Below the pieces are notes generated by a model that was not told the DNA's origin, searched no databases, and saw only the letters and a list, made by a program, of their open reading frames with translations. Source: Robinsoniella sp. (GTDB taxonomy: Bacteria > Bacillota > Clostridia > Lachnospirales > Lachnospiraceae). Taken from it: a stretch of 61,091 bases of DNA. Position numbers and translations under genes: made by a program. Shown here in pieces: positions 25,927 to 35,265 of this stretch. Numbering within the stretch: the first letter of the stretch is position 1; every line of letters begins with the position of its first letter. The stretch is taken from NCBI GenBank assembly GCA_023664735.1, contig JAMPFB010000001.1, positions 324,910 through 386,000 of the forward strand, given 5' to 3'.

Positions 25927-26606
25927 GGAGAAAAATACTGATTGTAGATGATGATGAAGAGCTGGCAATGATAGCTGGCGATATGCTGAGCGATTATGGG
26001 TACGAGACAACCTGTGTCCGGGACGGTGAAGCCGCTTATGAGCTCTTAAAAACCAGAAGCTTCGATTTAATCTTATTGGATATTAACCTTCCTTATGAAA
26101 CAGGATTTGCCCTGTGCTTAGAGCTAAGAAAGGTATCTACGGTTCCCATTATATTTGCCAGTGCCAGAACAAGCGAGGATGACAGGATTACCGGTCTTGA
26201 TATGGGCGGAGACGATTATCTGCCAAAGCCTTACTCCTTAAAGGAGCTGTTGGCAAGAGTGAATGCCCTGATGCGCAGAGCCTATGGCTTTTTACAGGAA
26301 GAACCGCCTGTTACGGTGGGTGACGTTGTGATTGATGTGGAAAACCGTACTGTTACAAAGCAGGGGGAGAGTGTTTCTCTGTCTTTAAAGGAATTTGACC
26401 TGCTTGTTTATATGGCGAAAAATAAAAATAAGCCACTTTCCAAGGAGGAGCTGTTAAGAGCCGTATGGGGTATTTACAGCGAGGCGGAGCTGTCCACTGT
26501 GGCAGTGCATATTCGGTGGCTTCGGGAAAAGCTTGAAAAGGACCCTTCAAAGCCTGAGCTTATCAAAACGGTGTGGGGTGTGGGTTATAGTCTGAACGAT
26601 GAATAA
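25923..26606 (+). CDS. OmpR/PhoB-family response regulator
   Basis: 227 aa. The receiver domain has acidic Asp9-Asp11, phosphoacceptor Asp53 (LILLDINLP), the SAR segment and Lys of YLPKPYS. The C-terminal winged helix contains SLSLKEFDLLVYMAKN and the wing ending VWGVGYSL. Its cognate histidine kinase follows at once but is broken, so the regulator may now be an orphan or use another kinase. Regulators of this type next to FtsX-type ABC transporters usually answer antimicrobial peptides; the permease remnant downstream fits. Confidence 0.92.
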   Translation: MRRKILIVDDDEELAMIAGDMLSDYGYETTCVRDGEAAYELLKTRSFDLILLDINLPYETGFALCLELRKVSTVPIIFASARTSEDDRITGLDMGGDDYLPKPYSLKELLARVNALMRRAYGFLQEEPPVTVGDVVIDVENRTVTKQGESVSLSLKEFDLLVYMAKNKNKPLSKEELLRAVWGIYSEAELSTVAVHIRWLREKLEKDPSKPELIKTVWGVGYSLNDE

Positions 26607-27525
26607 AGGTGGGGAAATAGTGAAGAAAAAGATGATGAGGATAATACTTCTGTTTTTGTCTCTTTATATAGGCGGTGTTGCATTTCTATACAACAGCATT
26701 ATGAACCAGTCAGCCGATGAGAATTATGGGAATGTACAAGTAAATGAAGTAAAACAGTTGGGTCTGATGGGAGAGTTTGCAGATGAGAAAGCAAAAGAGG
26801 AATTTTTAAAGGCAGCAGATTCTTTGGCAGAAACAGTAGAGAGCCTTTCGGAAGAAGGATATCTGATAAGAATAAGAAAGGTAGTTTTGGGAATGACAGT
26901 TCTCGGCTGTCTTTTTCTTTTGCTCATTTTCCTATATATATATATACTTAAAAATCATAAGACCCTTTTCCGTGTTAGAAAATTATGCGGGGGAAATTGC
27001 AAAGGGAAATCTGGATATTTCCCTGCCTTATGAAAGAACAAATTATTTTGGTGAATTTACATGGGCATTCGACCATATGAGAGGAGAAATCATAAGGGCA
27101 AGAGCCTGTGAAAAGGAAGCCATAGAAAATAATAAAACGGTAATTGCCATCTTGTCCCATGATATCAAAACTCCGATTGCGTCCATTCGTGCTTATGCGG
27201 AGGGGCTGGAAGCAAATATGGATGCGGGGACGGAACGAAGACAAAGGTATATCTCAGTAATCATGAAAAAATGCGATGAGGTTACAAAGCTTACTAATGA
27301 TATGTTTATACATTCTTTAGCGGATTTGGAAAAGCTAAAGCTGAATGTGGAAACAATATGGTTAAAGCCGATAGTCATGGAATTTGTAAAGGAAATGAAT
27401 GGAGATAAAGAAGATATTCATATTATTGGAGAAATTCCGGATATCTGCATAGAAGGTGACAGGAGAAGGCTGATTCAGGTTTTTGGAAATATTATCGGAA
27501 ACAGTAGAAAGTATGCGGAGAAGGG
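26599..27525 (+). pseudogene. Sensor histidine kinase, frameshifted and C-terminally deleted
   Basis: The first frame (26599-27033) codes two TM helices (about 10-33 and 95-117) around a short external loop and then goes out of frame. The second frame, entered near 26970, continues with the HAMP-like and HisKA parts (AILSHDIKTPIASIRAYAEG, His-box) and reaches the N-box (FGNIIGNSRKYA). Removing one T from CTTTTCC near 26964-26970 would join them as KTLSVLENYAGEIAKGN. After the N-box the sequence breaks into an unrelated frame, so the G boxes of the ATPase domain are lost. It cannot make a working kinase. Confidence 0.85.
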
Positions 27526-29210
27526 AAACAGCAGGAAAGCCGGAAAAAAAGCGAGACTATTCAAAAAACGTTTCAGGTCAAGGCGTTTGTAGAGGATGTG
27601 ACTTTGGGAAATCCACTGTTTTCAGGAAGAAAAAATATATGGATTAGTGACAGTGATTATGAAATGTTGACAAAAGCATATCAGCAGGGGGATGCTTTTC
27701 TGTCTTCCGAAAATTGCCTGATGATTTATCAAAAAAAGGACAGCAGGATGGAAGAAAAGGAATTTAAAAAAGAAATAGATAGAAAAGCTGGTGTTATCAG
27801 TAAATCTTTCCTGATGCTTACAAAAAATGATTTTATAGCCTATGCCACCACGATTACGAATGTTTGTTTGGCAGTCATGATTGTATTTGCGGCATTAATG
27901 TTTGCCGGGGTTTTAGGTATAATAGGACACAGCATTATCACCAGTATTGAAATGGATTATGTGAATTTGGGTATTTTAGAATCTCAGGGCTATAGGAAAT
28001 GGCAGTTGCGCACTATTTGCTTTTGTCAATATTTAATGGCTGGGACAGCAGGCGGCATACTGGGATTTCTTGCAGCCTTTCCTTCCACTTATTTTGTGAG
28101 CGGGTTATTGGTGCAGGTTAGCGGATACTTGCCGGAACATAAAATTTCATATGGAGTAAGCCTTTTGGCTATGGTTTTGATGCTGTGTTTTATAGTAGGC
28201 TATGCTTTTATAAAAACTGGAAAAATGGGAAGGATTTCCCCTATGCGAGCTATTTCCGGCGGAAGGGACAGCAACTATTTCTCTCCTAGGATTAAAACGA
28301 CCCTTGGAAAAAGCGGATTGACATTAAGAATGATGCTGAGACAGATTGTTGCTGAGGCAAGGCAATATAGAAGCAGTCTGATTATTGTGGCGATGCTTGT
28401 TTATTTTATTATGGCGGTAACTTCTGTTGTGTCAATCCTTAAGGAAGGAAATATATTGAAGGATTTTTATGGAGTGGAATTTGATTTATCGGTTACTTAT
28501 AAAGAGTCATTAGAAGTAAAGAAGGATGTGGAGAAGGTTATAGAAGAGTATGGGGGAATGGAAAGAGCATATTTGTGTCCTGTGGTGAACCTTGCTTTGG
28601 ATGGAGATTCTATTTCAGTGACAGCTCCGGGAAGCAGTGGGGAATTTACCAGTGTTTTTAAAGGCAGGGAGCCGCGCTATGAGAATGAAGTCGTAATTAC
28701 GGAAATTATTGCAAAGACGTACGGATTGAAAATCGGGGATAAGGTTTCTTTGACACATGGCAGCGAAAACAGGGAATCCGGGAGAACATGCAATCTATTA
28801 CCGGTGCTCTTGAAGCTTCCGGTCTGTTGATTTATGGTATTTCCATTTTATTTATTTTGGTTGCTGCCTATATGGTATGTGATAAGGTGTTTTTAAAAGA
28901 AAGAAACGACTATGGAATTTATAAGTCTCAGGGATTTACAACAGATAATCTCAGGCTGCAGTTTTCCCTGCGTTTTTTGGCTGTGGCACTTGCAGGCGGC
29001 ATTCTTGGGGCAGTATGTAACATCCTGATCAATGATAGAGTTATGTCGATGATGCTTAGCAGCATGGGGGTTAGCCACTTTGTAACCAAATACAGATTTA
29101 TGGATTATGCAGTTCCAGTACTGGTGCTGGCGGTAACGTTTTTCTTTTTTGCATGGCTGATATCAGGAAGGATAAAATGGGTGGATACGAAAAGTTTGAT
29201 TGTGGAATAA
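27526..29210 (+). pseudogene. FtsX/BceB-type ABC transporter permease, N-terminally deleted and internally broken
   Basis: The frame is open from about 27508, immediately at the end of the kinase remnant, with no ribosome site; its N-terminal membrane helix is absent. The first part (to 28830) holds FtsX segments such as MDYVNLGILESQGYRKWQL and three to four TM helices. At about 28770-28790 the frame shifts: the second part (28788-29210) has the C-terminal FtsX helices (LLIYGISILFILVAAYMV ... KERNDYGIYKSQGF). The region usually found between them is short, suggesting an internal deletion. The ATP-binding partner that should precede it is missing, presumably lost in the same deletion. Confidence 0.8.
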
Positions 29211-29261
29211 ATTAAGGGTATAATAGAGGACATGAGAGAAGGGTGTGAGGGAAGGCTGTGA

Positions 29262-29400
29262 GGATAGCGGGATGTGATTGTTTTCTGTGGACACGCTCCC
29301 GCTCTGCTCCACACGTAGCAGTACTAAGCCTGCAAAGGACGCAGGCTAAGTGCTGACGTGTTCGCCAAGGTCCTCAGAAAACAATCACATCCCGCTATCC
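29262..29400. repeat. Palindromic element, second type (copy A)
   Basis: GGATAGCGGGATGTGATTG... at 29262-29287 is the exact reverse complement of 29375-29400 (26 bp). An inner stem pairs CTAAGCCTGC with GCAGGCTTAG. Reverse-complemented, the core segment 29292-29305 reads AGAGCGGGAGCGTG, shared with the MITE-like elements (AGAGCGAGAGCGTG). The outer arms and ends differ, with no GTAACAG terminal repeat. The intergenic stretch 29211-29551 has no gene; TATAAT at 29219 may be a -10 box for maf. Confidence 0.75.
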
Positions 29401-29551
29401 GGCAAAGGTTATTGGTGTCAGCGTTCTTTTTGGGAGGAGGGGTAGCGAAGGGGGTGGAGTTGCAGATGATGCTTCGTGCGAATATTTTCACGACCTTCCG
29501 AGGTATTGCCTTCTTCTCAAATTTACTAATCATAAGAAAGGAGCAATTACT

Positions 29552-30196
29552 ATGCTTCAAAAACATTTCATACTTGCTTCCAATTCTCCAAGGAGACGGG
29601 AGCTTTTGCAGCAGGCGGGGGTTCCCTTTACGGTGATGCCGTCTAAGATAAATGAGGTAATTACCAAAGCGGAACCGGAAGAAATCGTACAGGAATTATC
29701 TGCACAAAAGGCAGAAGACGTGTTTCAGGGTTTGGAAGACGGAGAAAAGGAAACAAGCATTGTGCTTGGTGCGGACACAGTAGTGGCTTGTGAAGGGGTG
29801 ATGGAAGGTGCATGCATGGAAGGAAAAGAGAAAGGAGATGCAGGGCTCCAGATACTGGGAAAGCCAAAAAATCAGGAAGAGGCTTTTTGTATGCTTAAGA
29901 AGCTGCAGGGAAAGTCTCATTTGGTATATACCGGGGTTACGTTAGTGTGGCAGGAAAAGGGGAAAATAGAAAGGGAAAGCTTTGCGGCTGAAACAAAAGT
30001 GGTCTTTTATCCTATGACAGATGAGGAAATACGGACATACATTGAAACAAAGGAGCCCATGGACAAGGCAGGCGCTTATGGGATTCAGGGAAAGGGAGCC
30101 ATTTACATTAAGGAAATACAGGGAGACTACAACAATGTGGTAGGGCTTCCCTTGGGAGCGCTGTACCAGAGAATGAAGGAAATTTTTATAAATTAA
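29552..30196 (+). CDS. maf: Maf-family nucleoside triphosphate pyrophosphatase
   Basis: 214 aa with AAAGGAG upstream. ILASNSPRRRELLQQAG near the N terminus is the substrate-binding loop, VLGADTVVAC holds the catalytic Asp, and GKPKNQEEAF, YTGVTLV, KEPMDKAGAYGIQGKGA complete the family. Maf proteins hydrolyse modified nucleotides such as dTTP/UTP derivatives and were first linked to septum inhibition. An acidic insertion near residues 80-105 (EGKEKGDAG) is slightly longer than usual. It is monocistronic or leads the TVP38 gene. Confidence 0.93.
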   Translation: MLQKHFILASNSPRRRELLQQAGVPFTVMPSKINEVITKAEPEEIVQELSAQKAEDVFQGLEDGEKETSIVLGADTVVACEGVMEGACMEGKEKGDAGLQILGKPKNQEEAFCMLKKLQGKSHLVYTGVTLVWQEKGKIERESFAAETKVVFYPMTDEEIRTYIETKEPMDKAGAYGIQGKGAIYIKEIQGDYNNVVGLPLGALYQRMKEIFIN

Positions 30197-30281
30197 GAAT
30201 TATTAAGAATTTATAGGAAGAAAAAAAGGAAAAGATTTGATATGATACTTTTGATGTAAGTAAAAGGAGAGCAGACAGAGC

Positions 30282-30869
30282 ATGAACACATCAAATGTAT
30301 TAAAAAATATCAAATGGCTTGTTACGATTCTGGCAGCGCTTACGATTCTCTTTATGGTATATGTCATTATTGATGGCTATATTCAGGGCTGTTTTGTATC
30401 AAGAGAGGCATTTGAAGCTTATATAGACGGCTTTGGAGTGGCAGCGCCGGCAGTGTTTGTTTTATTTCAGGCGATTCAGGTAGTGATTCCTGTTTTGCCC
30501 GGTTTTATCGGCTGTGCAGCAGGGGCAGGCGTGTTTGGCCCCGTGGCAGGCTTTTTGTATAATTATACAGGAATTTGTGCGGGAAGTATCATTGCATTTC
30601 TTTTAGCAAGAAGGTTTGGAGTCCAATTAGTAAAAAAGATGATCTCAGAGGAAAAGTACAATAAATATGCGGACAAGGCGGATAATAGCAAGGGATTTGT
30701 GACTGTATTTTTATTGACGATTCTGCTTCCCTTGGGACCGGATGATGTGTTTTGTTATCTGGCGGGACTGACTCAGATGAATTTTAAGAAGTTCTGCCTG
30801 ATTCTTTTTTGGGCAAAGCCTTGGTGCATTTTGCTTTATAGTATCGGGTTTGGTCTGCTTTTTCAATAA
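30282..30869 (+). CDS. TVP38/TMEM64-family (DedA-like) membrane protein
   Basis: 195 aa with four to five hydrophobic segments. The VTT-domain hallmark is present: FVLFQAIQVVIPVLPGFIGCAAGAGVFGP, then AGSIIAFLLARRFG, and LLPLGPDDVFCYLAGL. Relatives are lipid scramblases or flippases of the DedA/TMEM41B superfamily. 18 bases separate it from the DUF2752 gene. Confidence 0.85.
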   Translation: MNTSNVLKNIKWLVTILAALTILFMVYVIIDGYIQGCFVSREAFEAYIDGFGVAAPAVFVLFQAIQVVIPVLPGFIGCAAGAGVFGPVAGFLYNYTGICAGSIIAFLLARRFGVQLVKKMISEEKYNKYADKADNSKGFVTVFLLTILLPLGPDDVFCYLAGLTQMNFKKFCLILFWAKPWCILLYSIGFGLLFQ

Positions 30870-30887
30870 AGGGACAAGGAAGAGAAA

Positions 30888-31247
30888 ATGTTTGAAAGAA
30901 TAAAAAAGGATTGGGAAAATTATAAAGTGGGAATTGGAGCAGCAGCGCTTTATCTGCTGCTTTCTACGTTCCTGTTAGGTGATGCGTGTCCTAGCAGACT
31001 GCTTTTGAAGAAACCATGTCCGGGCTGTGGGCTTACAAGGGCGGTTTTTTACTTTTGTACTTTTCGATGGAAGACAGCTTGTTCCATGAATGCCATGGTT
31101 TTTCCGCTTATGCTGTTTCTTTTATGGAGTATTTACTTTCGATATGGGAAGGGAAAAAAGATTCCCTTTTTTCATGGGGGAATTGCATTGCTTTGCATAG
31201 GGGCGCTTATTTATTTTTGTTGTAGAAGCGCTATGGGGATTTTGTAA
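30888..31247 (+). CDS. DUF2752 membrane protein
   Basis: 119 aa with three hydrophobic segments. The family signature is CPSRLLLKKPCPGCGLTRA near residues 31-49, a cysteine-rich loop between TM1 and TM2 that may bind metal or be redox active. Function is unknown in the family. Coupled to the TVP38 gene. Confidence 0.85.
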   Translation: MFERIKKDWENYKVGIGAAALYLLLSTFLLGDACPSRLLLKKPCPGCGLTRAVFYFCTFRWKTACSMNAMVFPLMLFLLWSIYFRYGKGKKIPFFHGGIALLCIGALIYFCCRSAMGIL

Positions 31248-31289
31248 GGCGGTCATTCAAAAAGATTTTAGAGAAATTTTAGAAAAAGT

Positions 31290-31485
31290 ATAACAGTTCA
31301 GCCCACAGGCGCAGAGCAGGTTTCCCATAGAGCATGTTTTCTACGTCGCCACGCTTTCGCTCTATAAAAACGCAACAGTGCTAAGCTCGAAAATACCTCG
31401 CTAAGCGCTGGCGTTTTTATAAGGGCTCCTTTAGAAAACATGCTCTATGGGAAACCTGCTCTGCGCCTGCGGGCTGAACTGTTAC
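31290..31485 (-). mobile_element. Palindromic MITE-like element, copy 2 (full, core reversed)
   Basis: Starts ATAACAGTTCAGCC and ends GGCTGAACTGTTAC. Arms pair over more than 50 bases with one mismatch. It is flanked by the 8-bp direct repeat GAAAAAGT at 31282-31289 and 31486-31493, a target-site duplication. The core lies in the opposite direction to copies 1 and 3. Confidence 0.92.
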
Positions 31486-31514
31486 GAAAAAGTTCAAAAA
31501 ATGCGTCCTTTCTC

Positions 31515-31602
31515 TTGCTCATAGTACTAAAATATGTTATGCTAACGTAGTATATATTATATAATTACTATAAGAGAATTTCATCTGCTATAACAGATGA
31601 AA
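31515..31602 (+). promoter_or_regulatory. Promoter and leader hairpin of the gene at 31620
   Basis: TTGCTC at 31515-31520, 17-bp spacer, TATGCT at 31538-31543. In the leader, TTTCATCTG at 31579-31587 pairs with CAGATGAAA at 31594-31602, ending just before the GAGGAGGG ribosome site, which could modulate translation. Confidence 0.55.
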
Positions 31603-31619
31603 AAGAGGAGGGTACCTAC

Positions 31620-32006
31620 ATGGACAATAACAACTTTAACGATATGGGCAATGGCTTTGAAAGCTCATACACAAATCAATCAACTATGAACAACTATAAT
31701 GACCAGCCTTTTGTAGCGCCTACATATAACGGTCCCATGGATCCGCCAAGACCTGCATATGATGGATTAGAAGAGCCAGTAACCATTGGGGAATGGGTAA
31801 TTACTTATTTGATTCTTTTGGTTCCATGTGTCAATATTGTTATGATGTTTGTTTGGGCATTCAGCAAGAATGAAAAGAAGAGCAAATCCAATTATTTCAA
31901 GGTACAGTTGATTGTACTGGGAATTATGGTGGTGTTGTATTTCCTTTTCTTTCTCATTTTTGGTGCAGCAATATTGGCAGGGACGCAAGGAGTAAGTTCT
32001 TACTGA
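31620..32006 (+). CDS. Small membrane protein with Asn/Pro-rich N terminus
   Basis: 128 aa. The first 60 residues are low complexity (Asn, Tyr, Pro) and cytoplasmic; two helices follow at about 62-82 (WVITYLILLVPCVNIVMMFV) and 96-122. The layout matches a common unnamed Firmicutes type (VTIGEWVITYLILLVPCVNI... and YFKVQLI). No enzyme motif is present. A bidirectional terminator follows. Confidence 0.7.
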   Translation: MDNNNFNDMGNGFESSYTNQSTMNNYNDQPFVAPTYNGPMDPPRPAYDGLEEPVTIGEWVITYLILLVPCVNIVMMFVWAFSKNEKKSKSNYFKVQLIVLGIMVVLYFLFFLIFGAAILAGTQGVSSY

Positions 32007-32054
32007 TATTAGAAAGAGCAGCATGAGGAAAATATCTGACAGGAAAAATTAAAA

Positions 32055-32092
32055 ATAAGGGAGAGCTGTTACATGGCAGTTCTCCCTTTATT
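32055..32092. terminator. Bidirectional terminator between convergent genes
   Basis: AAGGGAGA-GCTG pairs with CAGT-TCTCCCTT; T-rich on both strands. It separates the gene at 31620 from the methyltransferase on the minus strand. Confidence 0.85.
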
Positions 32093-32161
32093 AGTATGGC
32101 GTGGTATGATTGGCATAGCCTATAAATATGAAAAGCTGAATAAGCAACAGACTGCAGTGAT

Positions 32162-33022
32162 TTAGCGGCACCATCTTCCGGAAGCGCCGCAGGGAAGTAT
32201 CAGACCGCTTTCCGTAACAGGAAGTCCGATTTCGGAAGCTTCTACCTTGCCGCTCCATTTTTTGGTAATGGCGGTATTCATCATATATGATAAAACTGCG
32301 GGCTGCAGTCCGGTGGTATATGAGTTGATTAAAAAAAATACCGCATCCTTTGCTAAAATATTAGTACAAAGTTCAATAAAAGGAAATATGCTGTCTTCTA
32401 TTTTCCAAATTTCTCCTTTGGGACCTCTTCCATAAGAAGGAGGGTCCATGATGATGCCGTCATAAGTATTTCCACGGCGGATTTCCCGTTCCACGAATTT
32501 CACACAGTCATCCACCAGCCAACGGATTGGAGCTTCAGTCAAGCCGGAAGCAGCGGCGTTTTCCTTTGCCCAGCCTACCATGCCCTTAGAGGCATCCACA
32601 TGAGTGACAGAGGCCCCAGCAGTGGCAGCCGACAAAGTTGCGCCTCCTGTATAGGCAAATAAGTTAAGAACCTTTACCTTCCGCCCAGCCTGTTTGATTT
32701 TTTCAGCACACCAGTCCCAGTTTACCGCCTGCTCTGGAAAGAGTCCGGTATGCTTGAAATGAAAGGGCTTTAAACGGAAGGTCAATTCCTTGTAATGAAT
32801 GGACCATTCTTCCGGCAGATTAAAAAATTCCCATTCACCGCCGCCCTTGGAGCTTCTATGATAATGCCCGTTTTTCTTCTTCCATGCAGAATGAGTATGA
32901 GGAGTGTTCCAAATAACCTGTGGGTCCGGCCTCACTAAAATATAATCCCCCCATCGCTCGCACTTTTCTCCGCTTGATGTATCTAATACTTCAAAATCCT
33001 TCCATTTATCTGCAATCCACAT
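32162..33022 (-). CDS. Class I SAM-dependent methyltransferase (RlmI/RlmK-like, COG1092 type)
   Basis: 286 aa. The SAM site is VLNLFAYTGGATLSAATAGA near residues 120-138; MDPPSYGRG near 199 is the DPPxF-like catalytic motif of 23S rRNA cytosine/guanine methyltransferases. It lacks the PUA domain of RlmI; the N terminus is a short beta domain. Probably methylates an RNA base, target not determined. Confidence 0.85.
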   Translation of the reverse strand: MWIADKWKDFEVLDTSSGEKCERWGDYILVRPDPQVIWNTPHTHSAWKKKNGHYHRSSKGGGEWEFFNLPEEWSIHYKELTFRLKPFHFKHTGLFPEQAVNWDWCAEKIKQAGRKVKVLNLFAYTGGATLSAATAGASVTHVDASKGMVGWAKENAAASGLTEAPIRWLVDDCVKFVEREIRRGNTYDGIIMDPPSYGRGPKGEIWKIEDSIFPFIELCTNILAKDAVFFLINSYTTGLQPAVLSYMMNTAITKKWSGKVEASEIGLPVTESGLILPCGASGRWCR

Positions 33023-33125
33023 GGCAGTTTTTCTCCTTTTTTTATCTGTGCTCTGTGTTTCTACTTATTATATTTGATTTAAAGTGAAATTTCAATTGTG
33101 GAAAGTGGAAACTAAATGAATGGGA

Positions 33126-33321
33126 GTAACAGTTCAGCCCACAGGCGCAGAGGAAGAACCACACAGAGCATGTTTTCTAAAGGAGCCCTTATAAAAACGC
33201 CAGCGCTTAGCGAGGTATTTTCGAGCTTAGCACTGTTGCGTTTTTATAGAGCGAGAGCGTGGCGACGTAGAAAGCATGCTCTGTGTGGTTCTTCCTCTGC
33301 GCCTGTGGGCTGAACTGTTAC
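33126..33321 (+). mobile_element. Palindromic MITE-like element, copy 3 (full)
   Basis: GTAACAGTTCAGCC at 33126 and its complement ending at 33321. Arms pair over about 50 bases with one G-T pair. The direct repeat GAATGGGA at 33118-33125 and 33322-33329 is an 8-bp target-site duplication. The arm sequence between the ends and AGAGCATG differs from that of the other copies but is still self-complementary. Confidence 0.93.
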
Positions 33322-33347
33322 GAATGGGAACCAAAAAAAAGAACTGA

Positions 33348-33376
33348 TTGACGATAATTTCATCTCATATTATAAT
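33348..33376 (+). promoter_or_regulatory. Promoter of the symporter gene
   Basis: TTGACG at 33348-33353, a 17-bp spacer, TATAAT at 33371-33376; 80 nt before the ATG. Confidence 0.8.
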
Positions 33377-33455
33377 AGGGAAAGTCAAACAAGGGTAGAA
33401 AATATTGCCCTTGCTTTTTTCTGCAATAATAAATACATGAAATGAGGAGAAAAAA

Positions 33456-35006
33456 ATGAGTGGATCAATTGGTTACATAATGCTTGCATTTGCGCTTTAT
33501 TTAATGTGCATGATTATCATAGGCGCCATTTATGCAAAGAAAAATAACAGCTCTGAGGATTACTTTCTGGGAGGTAGGAGTCTGTCCGGATTTGTGGCTG
33601 CTTTGTCGGCACAGGCATCGGATATGAGTGGCTGGCTGTTGATGGGGCTGCCGGGAAGTGTGTATGCCCTTGGAACAGGACAGTCGTGGATAGCAATAGG
33701 GCTGTTTCTTGGAACTGTATTTAACTGGCTTGTTATTTCAAAGAGACTTAGGAGATATACGATACGGGCAAATAATTCCCTGACGCTGCCCACCTATTTT
33801 GAAAACAGGTTCCATGATAAAAAGAGGATTCTGTTGTTCATCTCTTCCGTTACGATTGTAATTTTCTTTTTGGTTTATACGGCTTCGGCACTGGCAGCAG
33901 GGGGTAAGCTGTTTGCCTCTGTATTTGGGGTTGAGTATAAAATTGCCCTGACTATCGGTGCTTTGGTTATTTTGGTTTATACTTTTTTAGGCGGCTTTAT
34001 GGCAGTGTGTGTTACTGACTTTATACAAGGCACCTTAATGCTGGTTGCTATTCTGGCAGTACCCCTGATTGCCTTGAGTCTGGTGGGAACCGGAAATGTA
34101 TCAGCTGCATTGGAACAAACTGGCGTGGCAGGCGGTGCAGCTTCCTTCCTGAATATTTTAGATAACGGCGGAAAGCCTTTTACAGCCGTGGAAATCATTT
34201 CTCAATTGGCATGGGGTCTTGGTTATTGCGGAATGCCTCATATTTTAGTGCGCTTTATGGCGGTAAAGGATGAAAAAGAACTGAAAAAATCCAAAGGAAT
34301 TGCAATTGGATGGGTTGCATTGTCCCTGTTATTTGCCTGTGTAATTGGCGTGGTGGGAAGAGCTTACCTGCCCGGCATCTTAGAAGGCAGTGAAAGCGAA
34401 AACGTATTTATCAATATGATTATTAAAATGTTTACTCAGGATTTTAAACTGCCGGTGATTGGCGGTATTTTCCTTTGTGGCATTCTTGCTGCTATTATGT
34501 CCACGGCAGATTCCCAGCTTTTAGTGAGCGCCTCATCTGTGGCAGAGGATATCTTTAAGGGAATTTTGAAAAAAGATGCGGACAACAAAACTGTTTTAAG
34601 AGTTAGCCGGATTACGGTGTTTATAATAGCTATACTGGCATATTTCATAGCCTTAAATCCCAATAATTCCATTATGGGACTAGTTTCCAATGCGTGGGCA
34701 GGGCTTGGAGCAGCATTTGGACCAATTGTGCTGTTATCCCTGTTTTGGAAACGCACCAATTTTGCGGGCGCAGTTGCCGGAATCTTATCCGGCGCCTTGA
34801 CGGTTATTGTATGGGATTATATCCCGTTTATTGCAGGTGGAGAGGGAGTAAATATTACATTAGGCGCAAGTACAGGGCTCTATTCGCTGGCAATCGGTTT
34901 TGTAATCGGCGTAGTGGCAATTGTGCTTGTAAGTCTCTGCACAAAAGCACCATCAGATGAGATACTAAAGGAATTTGAAGATGTGAAAAAAGGAAATCAG
35001 GTTTAA
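33456..35006 (+). CDS. putP: Sodium:solute symporter, proline-permease type
   Basis: 516 aa with about 13 membrane helices. It has the SSF-family layout: YFLGGRSLSGFVAALSAQASDMSGWLLMGLPG at the start, the AWGLGYCGMPHILVRFMAV segment, and ILAAIMSTADSQLLVSAS near residue 340. These match PutP Na+/proline symporters closely. Monocistronic, with its own promoter and terminator. Confidence 0.92.
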   Translation: MSGSIGYIMLAFALYLMCMIIIGAIYAKKNNSSEDYFLGGRSLSGFVAALSAQASDMSGWLLMGLPGSVYALGTGQSWIAIGLFLGTVFNWLVISKRLRRYTIRANNSLTLPTYFENRFHDKKRILLFISSVTIVIFFLVYTASALAAGGKLFASVFGVEYKIALTIGALVILVYTFLGGFMAVCVTDFIQGTLMLVAILAVPLIALSLVGTGNVSAALEQTGVAGGAASFLNILDNGGKPFTAVEIISQLAWGLGYCGMPHILVRFMAVKDEKELKKSKGIAIGWVALSLLFACVIGVVGRAYLPGILEGSESENVFINMIIKMFTQDFKLPVIGGIFLCGILAAIMSTADSQLLVSASSVAEDIFKGILKKDADNKTVLRVSRITVFIIAILAYFIALNPNNSIMGLVSNAWAGLGAAFGPIVLLSLFWKRTNFAGAVAGILSGALTVIVWDYIPFIAGGEGVNITLGASTGLYSLAIGFVIGVVAIVLVSLCTKAPSDEILKEFEDVKKGNQV

Positions 35007-35107
35007 AACATAGCTATTTCGGATGTGATGATTTTTTGAATTTATTTGGATGGGAAAAATCACAATAAGGGTTATCGTAAAAAAGAAAAAATAATTTTTA
35101 AATAAGG

Positions 35108-35152
35108 AACTGTCGCTTTAATGAAGAACTCGTGAAGCGGCAGTTTTTTTGT
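35108..35152 (+). terminator. Terminator of the symporter gene
   Basis: AACTGTCGCTT pairs with AAGCGGCAGTT (one G-T), followed by a run of T. Confidence 0.85.
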
Positions 35153-35225
35153 GTTTTTATAATGGCTCCATCAGAAAATATCCTCTGCGTAAAAGCCTCC
35201 CTGTGTCTGTGGACTGAACTGTTAC
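35153..35225 (+). mobile_element. Truncated palindromic element (right end only)
   Basis: TTTTTATAATGGCTCC, AGAAAATATCCTCTGCG and the end GTGGACTGAACTGTTAC resemble the second half of the MITE-like copies with several changes. The left half is absent and the arm cannot pair. It lies upstream of the promoter of the next gene. Confidence 0.65.
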
Positions 35226-35265
35226 AAAAAACCGTTACAAAAAAGCAATAGTTGCAACAAGCAAT

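Noticed and set aside
29358-29636. 92-aa frame across the palindrome and the start of maf
   Set aside because: It reads through the second-type palindrome in another frame than maf and has no family resemblance.
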